From assembly GCF_900215315.1 (NCBI RefSeq), contig NZ_OBEB01000001.1, positions 124,001-188,000 on the forward strand: a stretch of 64,000 nucleotides of DNA. The letters are read 5' to 3'. The translations under genes and the position numbers were made by a program. Below, piece after piece: positions 56,809-64,000 of this stretch; within the stretch, counting starts at the first letter, position 1, and each line of letters starts with the position of its first letter. The DNA comes from Arsukibacterium tuosuense (GTDB lineage Bacteria > Pseudomonadota > Gammaproteobacteria > Enterobacterales > Alteromonadaceae). The notes below the pieces were generated by a model that ran no database searches, was not told the DNA's origin, and saw only the letters and a program-made list of their open reading frames with translations.

Positions 56809-58278
56809 TTAATTTTTCACCACCTGGGTATTTGGCATGCTGGCGGGTGGAGACAGTCGTAGAATTTTTATTCCCAGATAAGCATAGACGATAGACAATA
56901 GCGGATTAATTAAGTTAAAGAACGCATAAAAAGCATAGTCAAGCGGACTCACCCCCAGTACGCCATGCATATATGCACCACAGGTGTTCCATGGAATTAA
57001 TGGACTGGTGATAGTGCCACCATCTTCCAGCGATCGTGACAAATTAACCGGCGCCAGGCCGCGACGTTCATATTCTTCTTTAAACATACGGCCGGGCATC
57101 ACAATTGACATATATTGATCTGCTGTAAGTAAATTGGTTACAAAGCACGTCGCTATAGTACTGGTGATTAATGAGCCGGTGCTGCGGGCGAAGAACAAAA
57201 TAGACTCGACAAACTTACGCAGCAAACCAATTTTTTCAATAGTGGCGCCAAACATCATGGCACAAAATACCAGCCAGATAGTATTTAGCATGCTTGCCAT
57301 ACCGCCACCGCTTAATAAATCGTTTAAGTTGCTATCACCTGTTTCTACCGCAAAACCAGCGTAAAAGGTATGCCACACCAGTTTAATTATCCCCACTGCT
57401 GCGGACAGGTTTTTGTCTACGAGTTGCGCCAGTAAGTCCTGCTGAAAAAATACTGCCCATACCGCGCCAAGTAAAGCACCAATAAAAACGGTGGGAAATG
57501 CCGGTACTTTCTTGATTGCCATCGCCAGTAAAACCAGCAGTGGTACCAGAGATACCAGACTGATAGCAAAATGTTGCTGTAATACTGTGCTTATTTGCTC
57601 AATCCGGGCAAAGTCAGCTGCAATATCACTGTTAAAGCCAATAATCGTAAACAGTAACAAAGCCAAAATGTAGCTGGGAACGGTTGTCCATAACATATGC
57701 CGGATGTGTTCAAACAGCTCGGCACCTGCGACGGCCGGCGCCAGATTAGTCGTTTCACTTAACGGTGAAAGCTTATCGCCAAAATAGGCGCCTGAGACAA
57801 TAGCGCCAGCTGTAATTGCTGGCGACAACCCCAGACCCGATGCTACACCAATCAATGCAACACCTATTGTTGCAGCGGTTGTCCAGGAGCTACCAATACT
57901 CATTGCTACAATACCGCATAGCAAACAACTGGCAGCATAAAACCAGGTTGGGCTTAACAACTGTAAACCGTAGTAAATTAATGTGGGTACGGTACCCGAT
58001 AGCATCCAGGTGCCAATTAAGGCCCCGACTGACAGCAATATCAGCACCGCGCCGAGTGACAATGAAATGCCATTAACCATGGCTTGTTCCATGGCCTGCC
58101 ACTTATAACCGTTTTTCAGGCCGACAATAACAGCGACGGCAGTGGCCACAAATAACGCTATCTGGTTCGGACCATAAGAAGAGTCACTACCGAACAAGTA
58201 CACCGATGCTGACAGTAAAACTATCAACACAATAAGCGGCAAGGCTGCATCCAGAAAACTGGGATGTTTTTCAGTCAT
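56809..58278 (-). CDS. nhaC: Na+/H+ antiporter NhaC family
   Basis: 489-residue membrane antiporter with about 11-12 helices. Family motifs are IGSSWTTAATIGVALIG, GAIVSGAYFGDKLSPLSETTN (acidic and polar residues of the ion path, here split) and SPLIPWNTCGAYM. The ATG at 58278 has a GGAG box eight bases upstream; an earlier start at 58299 is less likely. Sodium export fits a marine or alkaline habitat and the sodium symporter gene just upstream. Some NhaC members exchange malate and lactate as well. Confidence 0.88.
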   Translation of the reverse strand: MTEKHPSFLDAALPLIVLIVLLSASVYLFGSDSSYGPNQIALFVATAVAVIVGLKNGYKWQAMEQAMVNGISLSLGAVLILLSVGALIGTWMLSGTVPTLIYYGLQLLSPTWFYAASCLLCGIVAMSIGSSWTTAATIGVALIGVASGLGLSPAITAGAIVSGAYFGDKLSPLSETTNLAPAVAGAELFEHIRHMLWTTVPSYILALLLFTIIGFNSDIAADFARIEQISTVLQQHFAISLVSLVPLLVLLAMAIKKVPAFPTVFIGALLGAVWAVFFQQDLLAQLVDKNLSAAVGIIKLVWHTFYAGFAVETGDSNLNDLLSGGGMASMLNTIWLVFCAMMFGATIEKIGLLRKFVESILFFARSTGSLITSTIATCFVTNLLTADQYMSIVMPGRMFKEEYERRGLAPVNLSRSLEDGGTITSPLIPWNTCGAYMHGVLGVSPLDYAFYAFFNLINPLLSIVYAYLGIKILRLSPPASMPNTQVVKN

Positions 58279-58356
58279 TAAAATTGCTCCGTTAGGCAAC
58301 GACGCTCGTAGCGTCTTATTTTGTTATTATTGATGGATAATTGTTGTTGCGGACAC

Positions 58357-59688
58357 TTATAACGACCGATAAAACATCAACAAAATAATCACCGGACAAA
58401 CAAACCTGACATACCATGGCCACACGCGCCAGAACCAGCTATGTTCAGCCGCAGCATCACCTTTTTTCAGCTCATCCAGAATACGATCGCGGTGCCATAC
58501 CCAACCTGCAAATATACACAGCATCAAGCCGAGTAGCGGCTGGCTGTAACGTGTAGTTAAGGCAATGACGAAACCAAACAGGGTTTCAAAATTTAACAGG
58601 ATAAGCACACTCAGTGAAAATATAATGGCGGCAATAATCCATACTGCCTTATTGCGGGCGACTTTGCGGTTCTCAACAACATAGGAAACCGGTACCTCAA
58701 GCATAGAAATTGACGAGGTTAGAGCGGCAATTGACATTAAGAGGAAAAAGGCACAGGCAACCACCAGCCCTACCGAGCCCATCGTGGTAAACAGCGAAGG
58801 TAAAACAGTAAAAATCAATGTATCTTCAGCCAGTAACTGGCCATTTTCGCCAAAAATTTCAACGCCGTTATGTAATGCAACATACATTGCCGGAATAATA
58901 AGTAAACCGGCTAATACTGCTACACCAATATCTACCAGCGCAACCGACGCGCCCAACTTTGGCAGATTTTCTTTATGGCTGACGTAGGAGCCATATATCA
59001 GCATAGTGCCCACGCCCAATGACATGGAGAAAAAAGCCTGGCCCATGGCACTTATTAATAAATCAGGATTGAGCGCTTCAGTGAAATCGGGGAGCAGGTA
59101 GACTCGCAGGCCGTCCATAGCGCCGTCCTGAGTCATAACATAACCGAACAACAGTAACATTAAGGCAAATAAGGTTGGCATTAACCGCACTGACCAACGC
59201 TCAATGCCATTAACCACTCCGCCGCTAACAATACCTACTGTTAACAGCATAAACAAACCACAAAACAGAATGTTGCGTGACAGCGACGACGCTATCAGCC
59301 ACTGCGCCAGTTGATCAAGCCCTGCTAAACTGGCAAGTGCCTCCAGCGTATAGGACAGCATCCAGCCACCGACTATGCCGTAAAAAGCCAGGATAAGCGA
59401 TACAGTAGCAATACCCCACATTCCAACTGCGCGGCCAGAGCGTCCTCCTGATACTTTCCCCAGCGCATCAACAACATTAGATTCCGTTGCCCGGCCAATC
59501 AACAACTCAGCCATTAACACCGGGTACGCCAGTACGAAGGCCAGAATGAGATACATCAGAACAAAAGCCGCACCGCCATTACTGGCAACCTGGGATGGAA
59601 ACCCCCAAACATTTCCTAAACCTACGGCTGAACCAGAAGCGGCCAGAATAAAACCCAGCCTTGATGAAAATACACCCCGTGAAGTCAT
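58357..59688 (-). CDS. Sodium-dependent transporter, SNF/NSS family
   Basis: 443-residue symporter of the neurotransmitter:sodium symporter family with about 11 helices. The N-terminal FILAASGSAVGLGNVWGFP (helix 1, sodium and substrate site) and GGAAFVLMYL are diagnostic. MAELLIGRA follows helix 2. Bacterial members carry amino acids such as tryptophan, tyrosine or leucine; the substrate here is not clear. It sits directly upstream of nhaC in the same direction, so a sodium-coupled pair is plausible. Confidence 0.9.
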   Translation of the reverse strand: MTSRGVFSSRLGFILAASGSAVGLGNVWGFPSQVASNGGAAFVLMYLILAFVLAYPVLMAELLIGRATESNVVDALGKVSGGRSGRAVGMWGIATVSLILAFYGIVGGWMLSYTLEALASLAGLDQLAQWLIASSLSRNILFCGLFMLLTVGIVSGGVVNGIERWSVRLMPTLFALMLLLFGYVMTQDGAMDGLRVYLLPDFTEALNPDLLISAMGQAFFSMSLGVGTMLIYGSYVSHKENLPKLGASVALVDIGVAVLAGLLIIPAMYVALHNGVEIFGENGQLLAEDTLIFTVLPSLFTTMGSVGLVVACAFFLLMSIAALTSSISMLEVPVSYVVENRKVARNKAVWIIAAIIFSLSVLILLNFETLFGFVIALTTRYSQPLLGLMLCIFAGWVWHRDRILDELKKGDAAAEHSWFWRVWPWYVRFVCPVIILLMFYRSL

Positions 59689-59722
59689 AGTTAACCTTTA
59701 TAATTATTATTTGTTTTAGCCT

Positions 59723-59755
59723 AACAAAAAGCGGTATCCAATACCGCTTTTTGTT
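59723..59755 (-). terminator. Terminator after prc
   Basis: AACAAAAAGCGGTAT / ATACCGCTTTTTGTT is a perfect 15-base inverted repeat with T-rich tails in both directions. It lies between prc and the symporter gene, both leftward. Confidence 0.85.
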
Positions 59756-59774
59756 ATTTATTATTAACGTTCAG

Positions 59775-61799
59775 TTATTTTTTTGCCAGACGGCTAACCA
59801 TCAATAAATCTGCGGTAATGCTGGCCGCTTCTTCCAGAAATGGATCAAGCTCATTTATCAGCTCAGGCGCGTCATCAACAGATTCAACTTTCTCCAGTTC
59901 AAACCGCACTAACCGTTCATTAATCCTGGCCAGTTGTTCTGCTTTTTCTTCATCGCGTTCACTTACCCGAACCGCTTCTTTTAAAGAAACTGTTTTATCG
60001 TCCTGGCGTTGCTGGTAATCATCTATATCAGACAGCAAATAAGCAAACTCTTGCTCTTTACTGATCCGGCGTTGATGTTTTTCAAGCAGAACCGGCACTA
60101 CGGCCTGAATATCATTTACACTGGCATAGTTGGCCGGTGGAATAGAATCCCACGGCAAAGCATGCTGCTCCTTACTTTCGCCCCACTCTGCCGGGTCAAT
60201 AGCAGTTGGAAAATGAATGTCGGGTATCACGCCCTGATGTTGGGTACTACCACCATTAATCCGATAGAACTTGGCAATAGTGTATTGCACGCTACCCAAA
60301 GGCTCCTCAAACATATCATAAATCCGGCCCAGACCACGGTGCTGCTGCACAGTCCCCTTACCAAAGGTTTGTTCACCAACTATCAATGCCCGGCCATAAT
60401 CCTGCATAGCTGCAGCAAAGATTTCAGAGGCGGAAGCGCTGTAGCGGTCGACTAATACAGTCAACGGACCTTCATAATAACTGACACCGTCAGTATCTGG
60501 CGATTCCGTTACTTTACCGTCGCCCTGTCTTATCTGCACCACCGGACCGCGGTCAATAAACAAGCCGGTAAGCAAGGTGGCTTCCTGCAGAGAACCACCA
60601 CCATTGCCGCGCAGATCAACCACAATACCGTCTACCTTCTGCTCTTTAAGTTCGACCAGAAGCTTTTTAACATCTTCAGCCAGATTATTATAAAATCCCG
60701 GGATACTAATGACGCCGATGTTCTGTTCGAGTTCATATAATTTCGGGTCCAGCACCTCTGCTTTGGCAGCACGATCTTCCAGCCGGATTTTATCGCGTAC
60801 TATTGTCACCACGTCAGCTTTATTGGCGGCAATGTCACTGCCACCCAGCACCTGCAGCCGCACCGTGCTACCCTTCGGGCCTTTAATTAAATCAACAACA
60901 TCGTCCAGACGCCAGCCGATGACATCAACGAATTCCTTGGAATCCTGCGCAACACCAATAATTTTGTCTTTGGGCTTCAATTTCTGTGTCTGGTCGGCCG
61001 GACCACCGGGCACCAGGCTTTGGATCACGGTATAATCTTCTTCCGCGCGCAGCACTGCACCTATACCTTCCAGCGATAAGTTCATTTCCTGTTGAAAGCG
61101 ATCAGCGTTACGGGGTGACAAATAAGAAGTATGCGCTTCAATAGCTCTGCCAAAAGAATTCATAACTAACTGAAATACATCTTCGCTGTTAGTCTGACTC
61201 AGCCGTTTTTGACTATTACGATAGCGCTTAGTCAGGATTTCTCTGACTTCATCATCGGTTTTGCCGGTAAGTTTTAAATTTAACGCATCAAACTTAACCC
61301 TTTGCCGCCACAGTTCATTCATTTCTGCCTGATCTGCTGGCCATTGGGCGTCTTCACGATCGTACTGATAATTATCGTCTTTACTGAAATCAAACTCTTG
61401 CGCCAACAAGCTGATTGCGAAATCAAAACGTTCAGCACGACGCTCCAGCGTTTGGTTAAACATATCAAACGCGAAATTTAAATTTCCTTTGTTTAATCCG
61501 TCGTCGAACTCTTCGCGATAACGAGAAAATGCCTCGACATCAGATTTTAATAAAACATTGCGATAATAATCTAAATTTTTCAGATACATGTCGAAAATAC
61601 GACCAGACAACTCATCGTTGAGTTGCACTGGCACGTAATGACTGCGGGTAAACAGCGCTGTTATCCTTTTACTGGCTGTTGCATGATGAGACGCCTGTGC
61701 CATAACAGGCAATACCAGATTCTCTTCAGATTTTTTGGGCTCGGCACTTACAGCCAAAGCCATCATCAAACTTGCCGCTAAAATGGATAATTTTTTCAT
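59775..61799 (-). CDS. prc: Tail-specific carboxy-terminal protease Prc
   Basis: Periplasmic serine protease of 674 residues with signal peptide (about 1-19). The PDZ domain is about 245-330. The Ser-Lys dyad is visible: serine near 453 in RYSASASEIFAAA and lysine near 476 in GEQTFGKGTVQ. VVDLRGNGGGSLQEA precedes the catalytic core. Family members process penicillin-binding proteins and regulate peptidoglycan hydrolases. It is 17 bases downstream of proQ, the same order as in E. coli. Confidence 0.95.
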   Translation of the reverse strand: MKKLSILAASLMMALAVSAEPKKSEENLVLPVMAQASHHATASKRITALFTRSHYVPVQLNDELSGRIFDMYLKNLDYYRNVLLKSDVEAFSRYREEFDDGLNKGNLNFAFDMFNQTLERRAERFDFAISLLAQEFDFSKDDNYQYDREDAQWPADQAEMNELWRQRVKFDALNLKLTGKTDDEVREILTKRYRNSQKRLSQTNSEDVFQLVMNSFGRAIEAHTSYLSPRNADRFQQEMNLSLEGIGAVLRAEEDYTVIQSLVPGGPADQTQKLKPKDKIIGVAQDSKEFVDVIGWRLDDVVDLIKGPKGSTVRLQVLGGSDIAANKADVVTIVRDKIRLEDRAAKAEVLDPKLYELEQNIGVISIPGFYNNLAEDVKKLLVELKEQKVDGIVVDLRGNGGGSLQEATLLTGLFIDRGPVVQIRQGDGKVTESPDTDGVSYYEGPLTVLVDRYSASASEIFAAAMQDYGRALIVGEQTFGKGTVQQHRGLGRIYDMFEEPLGSVQYTIAKFYRINGGSTQHQGVIPDIHFPTAIDPAEWGESKEQHALPWDSIPPANYASVNDIQAVVPVLLEKHQRRISKEQEFAYLLSDIDDYQQRQDDKTVSLKEAVRVSERDEEKAEQLARINERLVRFELEKVESVDDAPELINELDPFLEEAASITADLLMVSRLAKK

Positions 61800-61816
61800 A
61801 AGCTACTCTGCGTTAA

Positions 61817-62560
61817 TCAGGCTTGGTACAAACTGTCCCGACGGGTTTTCACCACCATTCCAGACGTCAGCTGCACGGTTACATCGTCTTTATGCACCTC
61901 GAGTACGGTCGCTGTCATCGGTGACTGACCTAACTTAACCAGTACACCAGCACCTACTTTAAGTTGCTCGTTAGCTATAGCCTGTAAAGCAGGTGCTGTT
62001 GCCGTGGGGCTGACAGTTTTAGTTACTGCTTTACTGCTTAGCTTAGTGTCATTAGAGACGTTATTAGTCGATTTGTTCGGCTTTTTTTTGTAAGCAGGTT
62101 TGTCGGAGACGGGTTTGGCTTTTGCTTTCTGCTCAGCTATTCGTGCTTTACGCACCTCCGCTGCCTTCTGCTTGCTATCTGTAAGAGTGCTAAGTGCATG
62201 ATCAGCTTGCTGTTGATCAATCTGCTCACCAGCTTCTCCTTCAAGATTTACGCGGGCAACGCCAGGCTGGATTGCTTCCAGATATCGCCAGCTTGAGGTG
62301 TATACCCGTAAAGCCTGCCTTAGTTGCGTCTTACTGACCAGACTGTCCTGCTCCAACCGAGCCGCAAGGTCCTGAAAAATACCTATTTTGAGCGGTTTAG
62401 CTTCACCTTTAACACTAAAGCATAAAGGAAATTGCTGGGCCAGATATGCCAATACTTCTTTTACATTTGCCAGTTTACTGGGTTCACTCTTGTTGGCTGT
62501 CGTCTCTTGCTCTGACGCAGTGGTTTCGGCGGTATTTAAAGCTTCAGTGGAGGTTGTCAT
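61817..62560 (-). CDS. proQ: RNA chaperone ProQ
   Basis: 247-residue RNA-binding protein. The FinO/ProQ domain (about 25-140) shows EVLAYLAQQFPLCF, KPLKIGIFQDLAARL, LRQALRVYTSSWRYL and R-N-L-E-G-E-A-G. A lysine- and serine-rich linker follows, then a Tudor-like C-terminal domain (about 195-247; VGAGVLVKLGQSPMTATVLEV split over two strands). The ATG at 62560 is preferred to 62602 because it follows a GAAGAG stretch and does not cut into the previous gene. It binds structured small RNAs and mRNA ends in relatives. Confidence 0.93.
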   Translation of the reverse strand: MTTSTEALNTAETTASEQETTANKSEPSKLANVKEVLAYLAQQFPLCFSVKGEAKPLKIGIFQDLAARLEQDSLVSKTQLRQALRVYTSSWRYLEAIQPGVARVNLEGEAGEQIDQQQADHALSTLTDSKQKAAEVRKARIAEQKAKAKPVSDKPAYKKKPNKSTNNVSNDTKLSSKAVTKTVSPTATAPALQAIANEQLKVGAGVLVKLGQSPMTATVLEVHKDDVTVQLTSGMVVKTRRDSLYQA

Positions 62561-62567
62561 TAAAATT

Positions 62568-62906
62568 TCACTCTTCTTCATCGTCTGCATTGACATCCGC
62601 ATCTACTGCATCGGCAGCTTCAGCATCATCAATGCCCAGTTCAATTTGTTGCCGCATATAGACCAAGGCCCAACCGGTCAATTCGTGCTCATCAACATCG
62701 AGCAATACGGTGTCACCACCTAATTGCTGCCAAAATTGCGGCATTATCCGCTCTATTTGTTCCGTTGCCAGATCATCGGGTAACGCATCCCAGACCGCGT
62801 GAATAATACTGTTAATTTTATCAGTTACCAGCTCTTCTTCACCATCCCAGTCACCGACTTCAGATTCATTTAATAGGTAATCCTGAACGGTCAGTGCGTC
62901 TTTCAT
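62568..62906 (-). CDS. Acidic protein of unknown function in the msrC-proQ operon
   Basis: 112 residues, very acidic, ending in a D/E-rich tail (ADAVDADVNADDEEE). A compact N-terminal part has DYLLNESEVGDWDGEEELVT and an amphipathic helical stretch ending QFWQQLGGDTVLLD. I recognise no family. It overlaps msrC by four bases and ends seven bases before proQ, so it is translated with them. A role tied to ProQ or to RNA mimicry by the acidic tail is only speculation. Confidence 0.75.
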   Translation of the reverse strand: MKDALTVQDYLLNESEVGDWDGEEELVTDKINSIIHAVWDALPDDLATEQIERIMPQFWQQLGGDTVLLDVDEHELTGWALVYMRQQIELGIDDAEAADAVDADVNADDEEE

Positions 62907-63376
62907 AATGGTCCTGTTAAACGCTTCTCAAGCAGTTGAACCAATGTCACTAAATACTGTTGGTCACTATTGTCAAAACGCGCGAACTTCGGACTGTCTA
63001 TATCCAGGACAGCAACAATTTCGTTGTTATACCTTACCGGTATCACAATTTCTGAATTGCTGGCAGCATCGCAGGCTATGTGCCCGGCAAACTGATGCAC
63101 ATCCGCAACCAGCTGTACTTCACCGCTGGCAACTGCCGTTCCGCATACACCTTTACCCACCGGGATCCGGACACAGGCGACCTGCCCCTGAAACGGCCCC
63201 AATACCAGTTCACCAGCACGCATAATGTAGAAACCAGCCCAGTTTAAATCTGGCAGGCTGTTATATAGCAGAGCACTTAGGTTGGCCATATTGGCAATAA
63301 CATCGGGTTCATCGGCGATAAGCGCCTGCGCTTGCTGCAGCAACAAGTCGTATTGAGTATGTTTTTCGCTAGACAT
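62903..63376 (-). CDS. msrC: Free methionine-(R)-sulfoxide reductase
   Basis: GAF-domain enzyme that reduces free methionine-R-sulfoxide (157 residues). The three functional cysteines sit at 68, 78 and 102 (VACVRIPVGKGVCG and HIACDAASNSEIV). Their 10 and 24 residue spacing equals that of E. coli C84, C94 and C118. LNWAGFYI and LDIDSP complete the family pattern. It opens the operon with the acidic protein, proQ and prc. Confidence 0.92.
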   Translation of the reverse strand: MSSEKHTQYDLLLQQAQALIADEPDVIANMANLSALLYNSLPDLNWAGFYIMRAGELVLGPFQGQVACVRIPVGKGVCGTAVASGEVQLVADVHQFAGHIACDAASNSEIVIPVRYNNEIVAVLDIDSPKFARFDNSDQQYLVTLVQLLEKRLTGPL

Positions 63377-63509
63377 CGGTTTGCGGTTTCAACTTACCTG
63401 GTATCAAAGGCACTACATTACTTGGTTTGCTGGCTAATTTAAACCTTTTTAGTGTGAAAGACTGCCCCGATCCGCATGAATTCTGCACAGAATTAACGAA
63501 ACTGGTTAT

Positions 63510-63530
63510 AAATCATCCGAACGATGATTT
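63510..63530 (-). terminator. Stem-loop after the right-edge gene
   Basis: AAATCATC / GATGATTT with a five-base loop directly follows the stop codon. There is no T run, so termination strength is doubtful. Confidence 0.3.
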
Positions 63531-64000
63531 CAGGGACTAAATTGCAAGGGGTTTGGCGGATAATAACAGGCGCTGGTTTGCCGCTGATGCTCAAAAAAAC
63601 GGGTGTCTTTATACGGTAGTTTCATAAAGCCACCGACACCTTCCCCGCTAATCAAAGGTACTTTAGCCAGAATGCTCTGCAAAAGAGCTGCAAATTCCGG
63701 CTCAGCAGTACTATCCAGCAAGCGATAGTAACTGTGTACTTTCATGTAAAGCGGAGTCACTTCAAATATAATGCATCCGGTATGGCGAATCAGATTCAGC
63801 TTAGCAATATCGTCCATAATGGCTTCAGGTAACACCAGCTGCTCGTCAGGATCTTTGCCATCTTCGAAGTATGAGTGTTGTTTACTGGCTTCTTCCTGAC
63901 TGAGCACCGGCGCTGCCTGATACTGTATTTTCGCATCAGCCGGAACAACAAAGGGCTGTTCCATTGTTTCCCGGCTGATATGGATAGTGTTACGGGCATC
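63530..64000 (-). CDS. Unrecognised protein, C-terminal part only
   Basis: The frame is open to the window edge. The visible 156 or so residues include an ATG at 63964, but the reading continues upstream without a stop (RNTIHISRETMEQPF), so the true start lies outside. The C-terminus has LPEAIMDDIAKLNLIRHTG, CIIFEVTPLYMKVHSYYRLL and GVGGFMKLPYKDTRFFEHQR. I recognise no family. No signal peptide or membrane helix is seen in this part. Confidence 0.65.
   Translation of the reverse strand, partial: DARNTIHISRETMEQPFVVPADAKIQYQAAPVLSQEEASKQHSYFEDGKDPDEQLVLPEAIMDDIAKLNLIRHTGCIIFEVTPLYMKVHSYYRLLDSTAEPEFAALLQSILAKVPLISGEGVGGFMKLPYKDTRFFEHQRQTSACYYPPNPLQFSP

Noticed and set aside
58301-58315. Inverted repeat GACGCTCGTAGCGTC between the symporter and nhaC as a terminator
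   Set aside because: It lacks a T run in the direction of the genes, and its loop is very small; it may be chance.

Overview
The window looks like chromosomal DNA of a marine or freshwater gammaproteobacterium of the order Alteromonadales. The best guess is the Rheinheimera / Alishewanella / Arsukibacterium group. This is inference from gene content and order: a HexR-controlled Entner-Doudoroff operon, pyrD next to zapC, rlmL-glutaredoxin-uup, msrC-proQ-prc, pepN-DUF2835, fabA facing rmf, and a 180-kDa NAD glutamate dehydrogenase. Nearly all space is ordinary, densely packed housekeeping sequence. There is no phage, insertion sequence, CRISPR array or secretion island.

Layout. 1-1.5 kb: ABC-F protein YbiT, cut by the left edge. 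1.6-7.3 kb: one leftward operon zwf-pgl-edd-glk-eda, which encodes glucose to pyruvate plus glyceraldehyde-3-phosphate through the Entner-Doudoroff route. It diverges from hexR (7.6-8.4 kb), and pykA follows (8.6-10 kb). Palindromic HexR-type boxes lie in the zwf/hexR gap and before pykA. 10-14.2 kb: a DMT exporter, an ATP-type pfkA, and a LytTR regulator with its LytS-type kinase. 14.3-19.5 kb: thioesterase, M61 peptidase, M23 peptidase overlapping a two-domain QueD-like protein, a small ribbon-helix-helix-like protein, fabA with a FabR/DesT-type operator, and rmf. 19.9-26.1 kb: a DUF3466 surface protein and uup-grx-rlmL.

26.2-28.0 kb is the only irregular stretch. It holds two intact initiator tRNA genes, five damaged tRNA-derived copies interleaved with duplicated terminators, a broken winged-helix gene, and a helix-hairpin-helix protein with a lysine-rich tail whose -1 frame stays open past the annotated stop. 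28-41.5 kb: selO, a PAP2 phosphatase with an MJ1255-type glycosyltransferase, rmuC, a diguanylate cyclase, an Nramp-family transporter lacking the canonical metal-site residues, three exported proteins (binding protein, phosphodiesterase lipoprotein, PHB-type depolymerase), a methyltransferase, zapC and pyrD.

41.6-46.4 kb: NAD-GDH. 46.7-53.6 kb: a leftward cluster DUF1302 - DUF1329 - (terminator) - YCF48-like - RND/MMPL transporter. This is the best candidate here for an incompletely described envelope transport system. 53.9-59.7 kb: pepN-DUF2835, a NhaC antiporter and an SNF-type sodium symporter. 59.8-63.4 kb: the msrC - acidic unknown - proQ - prc operon. An unrecognised gene runs off the right edge.

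All function calls come from reading motifs and remembered family features. No database search was run.
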